Positions 8,134 through 15,197 of a stretch of DNA of 51,990 nucleotides are shown here, piece by piece (the stretch's first letter is position 1; each line of letters opens with the position of its first letter). The notes beneath the pieces were generated by a model that was not told the origin of the DNA, did not search any database, and saw only the letters and a list, made by a program, of their open reading frames with translations. Location: the NCBI GenBank assembly GCA_964431735.1, contig CAYSLJ010000028.1, positions 1 through 51,990 on the forward strand, given 5' to 3'. The stretch comes from CALARM01 sp964431735 (lineage in GTDB: Bacteria; Vulcanimicrobiota; SpSt-956; JAKJGF01). The position numbers were made by a program, and so were the translations under genes.

Positions 8134-8934
8134 ATGAAGAAAGTATGGATAAACCCGGCATATAAAGACTTGGTACAGGTCGCTAAACCTGAAGTAAATA
8201 AGGAAGAGAAGCCGGTAATAAAAGAACAGGTAGCTACAAAGCCTGAGAAGAAGGAAGAGCAGAAAGATAATAGCACGGTGATAATAACAGAAAATGTATT
8301 AGAGAAACTAAAAGAGAGAGAAATTAGTACAGATAAGCTAATTGATTTAGTAAATAAAGAGTTTACAAAAGAAAGTCTCAGGGAGGAATTAAAGAAAAGA
8401 AATATTCCTGAAGAGCATATTATAAAAATCCTACGACGTTTCAAAGGTAAGAAAGAACAAAAGCCTTCTCCGCTGAAGCATAGTATAAATCAGAGTCTAG
8501 AACATAAACTATTTAAACATCTAATGGATAAAGAGATACTTATAGAAGCAAGACTTGCAAATGGAGAAACTTTTACTGGTATAATTAAGTGGTACACTGA
8601 ATGGCTGATAAGTCTGGCGGTAGATGGTAAATTGAGAACTGTAATTATACCGAGGTTGATGATAGTTTATTATACACAGCTTCAGGAGAATAGTCTTTCG
8701 GAGAAAGAAATAAATCAATTACCTTTATCAAATGTAACAGGTGTAGAAGTGCATATATTGCAACAGTTCAAGGATAATAAAATTCCTCTTATATTTCATA
8801 TGCAGGGTGGAATGGAGATAAAAGGCATTCTGGACTGGTATGAGAAGGTTGTATATCACATAAAAAGTCCAGATGGAAAGACAGAGCATACATTGCATAG
8901 GGGTAATATAGTGTATTTTGAGGAGGCAGTGTAA
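8134..8934 (+). CDS. Protein with two divergent Hfq/Sm-like domains
   Basis: A 266-residue protein. Residues 1-45 are basic and disordered. Residues 50-105 form a charged helical region. Two Sm-like domains follow: about 125-181 (EILIEARLANGETFTGIIKW, then TVIIPRLMIVYY) and about 205-263 (IPLIFHMQGGMEIKGILDWY, then HTLHRGNIVYF). In each, the first part matches the Hfq Sm1 pattern (strand, NG or GG turn, hydrophobic-x-G strand, aromatic or charged turn) and the second matches the short Sm2 strand that in Hfq reads YKHAIS. Hfq binds uridine-rich RNA at that site; here the YKH residues are only partly kept (LHRGNI). The protein is probably RNA-binding, but this is inference. It is coupled by a TAATG overlap to a second gene of the same design. 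Confidence 0.7.
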   Translation: MKKVWINPAYKDLVQVAKPEVNKEEKPVIKEQVATKPEKKEEQKDNSTVIITENVLEKLKEREISTDKLIDLVNKEFTKESLREELKKRNIPEEHIIKILRRFKGKKEQKPSPLKHSINQSLEHKLFKHLMDKEILIEARLANGETFTGIIKWYTEWLISLAVDGKLRTVIIPRLMIVYYTQLQENSLSEKEINQLPLSNVTGVEVHILQQFKDNKIPLIFHMQGGMEIKGILDWYEKVVYHIKSPDGKTEHTLHRGNIVYFEEAV

Positions 8935-9425
8935 TGGTAGAAGTAAATGATTTAAAACAAAGGACTTTTAGTATTGCCGGTTCTCTCAATCTCTTAAAGA
9001 AGTATAAACATAATAATAGGACAATAACAGTATCTCTCATAGATGGGAAGAAGTTTACAGGCCAGCTTCGCTGGTATGATGATTATGCCATTAAACTTAT
9101 CTTGCCTGATGGAAGTATAACTATACCTATCCATAATATAATTCAGTATGAATGTGAGTATATTCTGTCAGAAGGAGAAGTTGAATATAAAGGAAAGGTT
9201 CTCAGGAGTCTAATGTTTTCAACTAACAGAGAGAATCAGCAGCTCTATGATTATAAGAATAATAAAAAACTCCTGTACTTCTACCTTAAAGATGGGACTG
9301 AAATCATAGGTAGATTACATTGGGTAATGGAGTATGTTTATGCTGTAAGACCAGATAATAGCAATAGGGATTTTATGATAACTAAGAGGCAGATCCTGTA
9401 TTACAAGAAGATAGAAGTTAATTAA
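8934..9425 (+). CDS. Second tandem Hfq/Sm-like protein
   Basis: A 163-residue protein whose ATG shares one base with the stop of the preceding gene (TAATG), so translation is probably coupled. It again holds two Sm-like units: about residues 18-74 (ITVSLIDGKKFTGQLRWYDD, then SITIPIHNIIQYE) and about 103-160 (LYFYLKDGTEIIGRLHW, then FMITKRQILYY). The IPIHNI segment is the closest of the four to the Hfq Sm2 motif. The protein lacks the basic tail and helical region of its neighbour. Together the pair supplies four Sm-like folds, which could form a heteromeric ring. A duplication of one ancestral tandem gene is likely. No catalytic domain is visible. Confidence 0.7.
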   Translation: MVEVNDLKQRTFSIAGSLNLLKKYKHNNRTITVSLIDGKKFTGQLRWYDDYAIKLILPDGSITIPIHNIIQYECEYILSEGEVEYKGKVLRSLMFSTNRENQQLYDYKNNKKLLYFYLKDGTEIIGRLHWVMEYVYAVRPDNSNRDFMITKRQILYYKKIEVN

Positions 9426-9466
9426 GGAATATTGAATTTTCATTATAGAAAGAAGGTTTTTAAATT

Positions 9467-10033
9467 ATGGATTTAAAGAAAATTGTATGTATTATTTTCC
9501 TGTCAGTATTATTAGTAATTAATAATTCCTGTAAGATAAGTAAAACAGCAGAGGAATGGAATAAAGAGGGAGAAGATTTTTATAAAGGCGGAAAATCTTT
9601 TGAAGCATTGAAATGTTATGAAGAGGCATTAAAGATTGATCCAAAATTTACCAGGGCATGGGATAATAAAGCCCATCTTGTAGTAAGGTCCAATAGTGAT
9701 TATCAGGAAGCCTTAAATTGTTATGAAAAAGTATTGGCATATGATCCTGAAAATATTGAAATATTGATTTCTAAAGGAGATATATTTATTTTCTTGAAAA
9801 AAATCGATGATGCAGCTGTATGTTACGATAAAGCTATGGCAATTAACCCTAAAAGAGCAGATGTATGGTCTGCAAAAGCATTGCCTTTAGTGCTTGCAAA
9901 AAATTATGCAGAAGCTTTAAAATGTTATGATAAAGCTTTGGAATTAGATCCAAATAGGGGTACCGGGATCATTTCGTCGATTTGTGGCGTTAAGGTGATC
10001 CCGACAGTCATAGCAAAGGTTTTTGCCACCTAA
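9467..10033 (+). pseudogene. TPR lipoprotein truncated by an inserted element
   Basis: The frame opens with a lipoprotein signal (hydrophobic residues 6-18, then INNSC with the cysteine near residue 22). Four tetratricopeptide repeats follow, each ending in an ALxxDPxx turn (for example ALKCYEEALKIDPKF and ALKCYDKALELDPNR). TPR lipoproteins act as docking scaffolds in the periplasm or on the outer membrane. The coding sense stops exactly at LDPNR: the next bases (9957 onward) are the left inverted end of a short element, and the last 24 residues come from that element. The original protein very likely had more repeats. A short protein could still be made. Confidence 0.75.
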
Positions 10034-10491
10034 AAAATTAGATAAAAGTTGTAAACCCCTTTGTTTACAAGGATTTTAAAAATCCACCATTACAGATAAA
10101 AGTAAAATTTTAAACCATTTTTATAATGTTACACAAGGTATTTATGTAACATTATAAAAAATTGCTAAATTCCTTGCTATATAAGGATTAATCTATTTTT
10201 TATGGTGCTAAAAATTTATAAAAATAAAAATTTATTATACATAATGGATATATAAATCTATTATGTATCTTTTCAAGTCATACATAATTTTAACCGGGCT
10301 TGTTAACTTCAGATAGTGAAAAAGTCTCAGAACCCTTATGAATAAAGGATTAAAAGTCGAAAAATCATTACAGAATATACTGTTTTGTGATTTCATGCGG
10401 GTTTCCGCATTTATCACCTGTACAGAAAACCGCTATATCATTAGCGTTGAGAGCTTAACGCCAAAATTCGTCGTTTTGTTCCCGGCACCCC
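9957..10491. mobile_element. Short element with 38-bp imperfect inverted ends
   Basis: Bases 9957-9994 and 10454-10491 are inverted copies of one 38-base sequence matching at 30 of 38 positions, both beginning GGGGT-CCGGGA and ending TGGCGTTAAG when read inward. Just inside the left end GTGATCCCG (9995-10003) mirrors CGGGATCAT near the start, so that end also folds on itself. The 460-base interior holds no transposase frame, only AT-rich DNA with a few short hairpins (such as CCTTGTAAACAAAGGGG-type sequence near 10055). This fits a non-autonomous (MITE-like) element or a deletion derivative of an IS. The left end interrupts the TPR gene. I see no clear target-site duplication. Confidence 0.65.
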
Positions 10492-10733
10492 TTAGATGGG
10501 CTTATTATATATTTAAAATTCCTGTAAAGGTTGAACCAGTACAAATGATACTTACCCCGGAAGAAGTAATTCTGGAATATGTAAAAACTCATGGGTATAT
10601 AAAAAGAGCTGAATGTCAGAAATTATTAAATGTTAATGAAATACAGTCCAGATATATTCTTCAAAAGATGAAAAATAAAGGACTTTTAAAACTTGAAGGT
10701 ATAAGAAAAGGAGCCAGATATATTCTATCATGA
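10492..10733 (+). CDS. Winged-helix fragment, RecG/AlbA_2-type C-terminus
   Basis: Directly after the right inverted end the frame reads as a small winged helix-turn-helix: PEEVILEYVKTHGYIKRAEC, then LLNVNEIQSRYILQKMKNKG and a basic wing ending ARYILS. This pattern is typical of the C-terminal domain of RecG-like or AlbA_2 ATP-binding proteins, or of a small MarR/ArsR-like regulator. The best start is ATG 10545, with no strong ribosome site, giving 62 residues. It is probably the 3' end of a longer gene removed by the element on its left. The frame can be traced upstream through the element to 10338, but that part carries element sequence, not protein. Confidence 0.5.
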
Positions 10734-10736
10734 TGT

Positions 10737-10780
10737 TATGGACAATTTATGGACAATTTATGGACAATTTATGGACAATT
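10737..10780. repeat. Four perfect 11-bp direct repeats
   Basis: The unit TATGGACAATT is repeated four times head to tail with no spacer, starting 4 bases after the winged-helix stop codon. The array could be an iteron-like protein-binding site, or a slippage product next to the adjacent element. Confidence 0.85.
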
Positions 10781-10799
10781 TTAGGATTATATAATATAT

Positions 10800-10960
10800 G
10801 GGTACGAAAACGATTAATGCAAAAAACAGCCATAAGGAATTTTCACTATCAAAATATGTGTCACATAAATACCTAATTGACTTTTGTTACATCATAAAAT
10901 ATAAATATAAGACTTTTTTACCTTGTGGCTGTTTTCAACACAGAATCGTTTCCGTACCCC
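10800..10960. mobile_element. About 160-bp miniature inverted-repeat element
   Basis: Bases 10800-10836 and 10922-10960 are inverted copies of one 37-39 base sequence. Read inward both begin GGGTACG, then AAACGATT, and end AAACAGCCA-AAG, with one gap and a divergent middle. The 85-base interior is AT-rich and codes for nothing recognisable. Size and shape fit a MITE. The ends differ from those of the element at 9957-10491, so two families are present side by side. Confidence 0.6.
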
Positions 10961-11064
10961 ATGATCAGTCAAGTCATTTATTGAGACGTATGGTAAAAGA
11001 AAAAAACTCAAGCTAATAGGGAATAGAAAAAGTGCTTTTTATGAACGTCTTTAGATAATTCATA

Positions 11065-11107
11065 CTTTATGCGCAATGCGCATTTTTTATACGCATTGCG
11101 TATAAAG
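11065..11107. other. 16-bp near-perfect hairpin downstream of the integrase
   Basis: CTTTATGCGCAATGCG (11065-11080) pairs with CGCATTGCGTATAAAG (11092-11107) at 15 of 16 positions with an 11-base loop; a further TATACGCATGC follows. It lies just past the 3' end of the minus-strand recombinase. It may stop transcription, although no T-run follows, or be part of a recombination or attachment site. Confidence 0.45.
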
Positions 11108-11151
11108 TTATACGCATGCTTATATTTATGCAAATAATTAGAAAAATTTCT

Positions 11152-11913
11152 TTAATACCCCAGCCTCTCCAGATTGGCATCCACCTCATCAGAAAAGTGT
11201 AAATAAATAGCCGTAGTAGTGATATTACTGTGTCCGGCAATCTTCTGCACCTGTGGCAGCGGTATTCCCCTGTTAACCAGCCTGGTCAGGAAAGAATGTC
11301 TCAGTGCATGAAAAGAAATTGCTATTCCCGCTCTCTTTGAAGATCTGGCAATGGTTGTCCTGGTATATTCATAACTGATAGTAAATCCTCTGAATTTTTT
11401 TATCTCATATGACATATCCTTTGGGAGATAGGTTGTCCGGAATTTTCTTCCTTTACCGGTAATTTTGATTATTATATGGTCATCTATCTTTATATTCTTA
11501 TTAGTAAGTTTCAGAACTTCATGAAGTCTTAATCCAGAATAGAAAGCTATCCTCATAGCCAGATTTAATTCCTTCCCTTTAGGAGTATCCGGCAATTTCT
11601 GAAGTATCTCCGTAAAATCATCTTCCGATATAAGTTTTCTCTGGATATACTTAAGGTTTCTGCTGTCACCTCTTTTCTGCCATTTCGGGATATCAATATA
11701 AGCAATTCCATGTTCTCTTAATTTTTTTGCCACAGATTTAGCCTGAACATATCTGCTCTTAGATCTTACAGGTAAATTTCCCTCAATTAATGCCCTGGCT
11801 ATTTTAATATATTCAAACTTTGTTTTATCTGAAAGAGAATAGCCCATTATTGCTTCGAATCTCTTCAATTTACCCTCCAGTCCATTATCTATATTCTCCT
11901 TTATTTTAGCCAT
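11152..11913 (-). CDS. Tyrosine recombinase / phage-type integrase
   Basis: A single-chain tyrosine recombinase of about 253 residues. Numbering from the upstream GTG at 11925, R133 (SGLRLHEV), H206 and R209 (HALRH), H232 (AGHSN) and the nucleophile Y241 (TAIYLH) are all present, so the catalytic set is complete. The N-terminal 90 residues are a SAM-like core-binding domain. I prefer the ATG at 11913 because AGGTGG lies 7-12 bases before it; the GTG at 11925 would overlap that site. It breaks and rejoins DNA through a 3'-phosphotyrosine link. It stands at the downstream edge of the defence island, where integrases of mobile islands are often found. A palindrome lies 26 bases upstream. No attachment-site pair was identified. 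Confidence 0.9.
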   Translation of the reverse strand: MAKIKENIDNGLEGKLKRFEAIMGYSLSDKTKFEYIKIARALIEGNLPVRSKSRYVQAKSVAKKLREHGIAYIDIPKWQKRGDSRNLKYIQRKLISEDDFTEILQKLPDTPKGKELNLAMRIAFYSGLRLHEVLKLTNKNIKIDDHIIIKITGKGRKFRTTYLPKDMSYEIKKFRGFTISYEYTRTTIARSSKRAGIAISFHALRHSFLTRLVNRGIPLPQVQKIAGHSNITTTAIYLHFSDEVDANLERLGY

Positions 11914-11938
11914 TTTCACCACCACCTCATTTATATTA

Positions 11939-11963
11939 TATCACTAATTATAAGTTAGTGATA
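11939..11963. promoter_or_regulatory. Palindrome upstream of the integrase
   Basis: TATCACTAA (11939-11947) and TTAGTGATA (11955-11963) are perfect 9-base arms with a 7-base spacer. The site sits in the likely promoter of the integrase, so it may be an operator or an integrase arm-binding site. Confidence 0.5.
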
Positions 11964-12007
11964 CATATAGGAGAAAAAAAATAATATAAATTTTGTTACC
12001 TAGAGTT

Positions 12008-12037
12008 CAGTTAAACTCATAGGAATAAGTTTAACTG
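12008..12037. other. Perfect 10-bp inverted repeat between integrase and defence genes
   Basis: CAGTTAAACT (12008-12017) and AGTTTAACTG (12028-12037) flank a 10-base spacer. It lies 51 bases beyond the 3' end of the 1025-residue gene. Arms of 10-11 bases around a short spacer resemble core sites of tyrosine recombinases, but it could equally be a weak terminator of the minus-strand operon; no T-run follows. Confidence 0.4.
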
Positions 12038-12087
12038 GCTTCCTAATATCTACTAAATTTACACTTTATACTCAGGATATTCTTTAT

Positions 12088-15000
12088 TTAAAGTTCTTTT
12101 TCAATCCAGGGCCACATTTGATCCCGAAGATATTTGAGATCATGGTTAAGAAAAATATCTTTCAATTCTTTCCTTTTATTATTGCATTCACTTTCAAATT
12201 GTTCCCTCGTAATTGCGAGGAGATATTTAAATTTCGGTTCGCTTCTCTCTTTAAACTCTTTTTCTATAACATCCATCCATAAATAAGCTCTGTTATCTGC
12301 AGTTTTAATAAATAACTGAGCATCTGCCCATGCGTGATCAATATTTTCTGCTATGAATACACGACGGTACCACTCTTTTGACCATTGATTTGTAAAATAC
12401 GTTTTGTATGAGTTATAAGCAACTCCTCTTACCCATAGGGATTCATCCTTTTCATATATCTCATGTAATTTATCAGAAACTTTTTCATCTTCACACCAGC
12501 CTAATACTCTTGCTCCAATAGCTCTTTCTCTAGCTTTTTTCGAAATAATTTTTTTCATAGACCATTCTAAAACCCAACTATGATCTCCGTAATGTGAAGC
12601 AATAGTAAGTTCATATAAACGACGGTCATCCGATGCGGAATTAAACAAATTTTTTCTAAAATCTAAAAGTTTCTTATCTGCATCAGGTTTAAATATTCGT
12701 ATAAAATGAAGGGGAAGTCCGTCTTTTACAAGTTCGAATTTCATAATTCCATCCATTTTTTCAAAAAGTTTTATTCCTCTTTCAAGATCATATTTAATAA
12801 GAGTCAACATTAATACATAATAAAAACTTGCACATACTTCGAGTTCTCTGTAAGGGCCTGACTTCTGATTGATTACTCTATCTGCAAGTTCCTGAAGACA
12901 GGATAAATTATGTTTTGCCAGACCTTCTAATGACTCAGGTTGAACGAAATCATGATAAAGCTGATTATCATCTGTTAAAAAATTTTCCCATTCTTTATTC
13001 CATATATAAAGAGGTTGATTAGGATCAAAATCATCTTGAAAACGAAAAAAATTATCAAAATCTTCCTGTTGAGTATTTTGCCACTGATCCATTTCATCCA
13101 TACGATGGATTTTAGTTCCGAAAGGTGTATCATCCAGAGAAAAACCGCCAAAATGTTCACCATCAAGAGAAGATTGAGTAGTAATGGTTTTATAATTGGA
13201 AATTGTTTTTAAATTTCCTGAAACCACTCTGTTAATTGTTTTTAATAAATCCTCTCCGAATTCCTGTAATTCCGAGATACTCTCCCTTTCGCCCAGCCAT
13301 ATACCAAGGAAATCCCATCTTATCCTGTGTTTTAATTCAGAATAAGCTATATCTTTAAATAAATGTTTGCACTGATGTATTAATTCCAGAACTAAATAAT
13401 TAAACGAATCACGAATAACTTTTTTCCATTTCCATCCCTGATCCCAAAAATATTTTGCCGCCCCTTCACTATTCTTTATTTTTAATAATATTTTTATAGA
13501 AGTTGCTATTATATTTTTATTTTCTCTTTTAATATATTTTAAAATATCCTTTGTTGGTAAGCTACCATAATACTTTGTCACCTGATTACTGAGAGCAAAA
13601 AGAAATCTATATTCCAGTTCTGGTTCTTCTGTATTCTTTAGAGCTTCTGTTAAATCCGATACAAACTTCTCTGATGAAATCTGTTTCAAAGCAACTTCAA
13701 AGCTATGATATTTAATTTTATCTTCAGGTAAATCTTTAATTAATTTTATAACCTCTTCAGGTGTTGAATGAATCATTTCCACAGGATAAAGAAAAAGATG
13801 ATAAAGTTTGGGTGCATCCTTATTATCCTGTTTTAATCTTTCTCTCAACTCTCTTATTGCTTTTATTTCATCTGTTTGTAAGACAGGAGCGTTTATTTCC
13901 AGGTAATATATAAAATTTAACTGTTTATTGTCTCTATGAGACAAACTTCTCACCTGACTTCTTAGAATATCTGATGCAGTTTCCGGCAGACATGCCAGTA
14001 GGAATGGCCAAATATCCTCATAAAAATGATCTTCTCCTGACATCCATGTTCTCTGTCTCAATAAACCTTTTTTTGTATCAAAATCCGGTGTTAAACTTTT
14101 TTTTACATATTTAGCAACATTTTCAAGATTAATACTGGAAGGCTTTGAGAAATCAGGGTCATAAATATAATCTCCAGGTTTACCTAACGTATTTAAAAAA
14201 TGCTCACCATCAGGAAAATCAGAGGTACGATAGTTTAAATAACGTTTAATAATACGTTCGTCTCTTGCATCAGGTGATAATTCATCCCATGTATAATCCA
14301 AAATTGAATCCAGAGATTTATCCTGAACAATTTTTACTGATTTACAAATTTTTAAAAGCTTTAAAGGTAACGTATTTACAGGAGATTGAATATTATTAAA
14401 ATCAATATAACCTGCTAAACCTTCTACGGCTTCTTCACCATAGACTCCCTGTAAAAGCCATTCTAACCTTTTAGTTTCTTCTGATCTCATAAACTTTCCA
14501 GCAATATAAAATTTTAAAAGTCCATCAATACATTTTTCTAATGGACGTAGTGAAAGTAAAGAAAGAGAAACAAGAGAAAGTCTGACTAAACCTGAATTAT
14601 CTACAGATGTAAGGCTATATTCCTTAATATAAGCCCCAAGATCTAATTTTTCTGGCGTTTGTGAAAATTTAAGGGGATATATGGAATTTAGGCAAAAAGA
14701 TAACCAGCGGTTTAAATACTTTATATAAAGGTCAAGTAAAGCATCTTTTGCCGAAGGTAAAGAATCAGCAAATATTCTTAAAAGTACATTCTGTAAACTC
14801 CTTTTTTCAACCTCCCAAAAACTCCATATATATTCTGCCAGTCTAAAATATACTTCAGGTATTTCTTGAAAATACAATGGTAATGACCTATATCCGTCAG
14901 GGCCAAAATCTTTATAACGAATCCATTCCTGAAGTAAAATCAATTTTACTTCCTCTGGAACATCAGGATTAGTAGTAGAAAAAGCAACAGATTTTGCCAG

Positions 15001-15165
15001 CATATTAACTAAATCTAAATTTAGTTCCTGTTCTAAAAACTCATGAACTTTATCTTTCAATTTCTCTAATTTATTTACACTTATTTTATTACATTCAGAA
15101 ATTGCGTATTCAAGTAAACGTCTACTATTTGTGTCTATAAAACTATCTTTATTAATTTTAATCAA
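12088..15165 (-). CDS. Large helical-repeat protein, partner of the phosphoesterase-NTPase
   Basis: A 1025-residue cytoplasmic protein without signal or membrane segments. I do not recognise a named family. Nearly the whole chain is predicted helical and rich in Leu, Lys, Glu and Trp, and several stretches read as HEAT-like helix pairs, most clearly around residues 880-960 (ARERAIGARVLGWCEDEKVS, then ESLWVRGVAYNSYKTYF). Such solenoids in bacterial immune proteins usually recognise a ligand or join subunits. It starts 32 bases after the end of the phosphoesterase-NTPase gene on the same strand and is last in the defence operon. The NTPase next door ends soon after its motor domain, so I infer that this protein supplies the sensor part in trans. 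No catalytic motif is visible. Confidence 0.72.
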   Translation of the reverse strand: MIKINKDSFIDTNSRRLLEYAISECNKISVNKLEKLKDKVHEFLEQELNLDLVNMLAKSVAFSTTNPDVPEEVKLILLQEWIRYKDFGPDGYRSLPLYFQEIPEVYFRLAEYIWSFWEVEKRSLQNVLLRIFADSLPSAKDALLDLYIKYLNRWLSFCLNSIYPLKFSQTPEKLDLGAYIKEYSLTSVDNSGLVRLSLVSLSLLSLRPLEKCIDGLLKFYIAGKFMRSEETKRLEWLLQGVYGEEAVEGLAGYIDFNNIQSPVNTLPLKLLKICKSVKIVQDKSLDSILDYTWDELSPDARDERIIKRYLNYRTSDFPDGEHFLNTLGKPGDYIYDPDFSKPSSINLENVAKYVKKSLTPDFDTKKGLLRQRTWMSGEDHFYEDIWPFLLACLPETASDILRSQVRSLSHRDNKQLNFIYYLEINAPVLQTDEIKAIRELRERLKQDNKDAPKLYHLFLYPVEMIHSTPEEVIKLIKDLPEDKIKYHSFEVALKQISSEKFVSDLTEALKNTEEPELEYRFLFALSNQVTKYYGSLPTKDILKYIKRENKNIIATSIKILLKIKNSEGAAKYFWDQGWKWKKVIRDSFNYLVLELIHQCKHLFKDIAYSELKHRIRWDFLGIWLGERESISELQEFGEDLLKTINRVVSGNLKTISNYKTITTQSSLDGEHFGGFSLDDTPFGTKIHRMDEMDQWQNTQQEDFDNFFRFQDDFDPNQPLYIWNKEWENFLTDDNQLYHDFVQPESLEGLAKHNLSCLQELADRVINQKSGPYRELEVCASFYYVLMLTLIKYDLERGIKLFEKMDGIMKFELVKDGLPLHFIRIFKPDADKKLLDFRKNLFNSASDDRRLYELTIASHYGDHSWVLEWSMKKIISKKARERAIGARVLGWCEDEKVSDKLHEIYEKDESLWVRGVAYNSYKTYFTNQWSKEWYRRVFIAENIDHAWADAQLFIKTADNRAYLWMDVIEKEFKERSEPKFKYLLAITREQFESECNNKRKELKDIFLNHDLKYLRDQMWPWIEKEL

Positions 15166-15197
15166 CCCCTGTTTTCATAAACTTTATAGTAATAACC

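Noticed and set aside
10338..10544. Upstream half of the open frame leading to the winged-helix segment
   Set aside because: This part runs through the inverted end of the inserted element and is not protein-like.
10737..10780. Possible CRISPR array
   Set aside because: The 11-base units are directly joined without spacers and no cas gene is present in the window. IscB here is not Cas9: it lacks REC lobes and is only 435 residues.
10798..11016. 72-codon open frame over the small element
   Set aside because: It is formed by the inverted ends of the element, with no family pattern.
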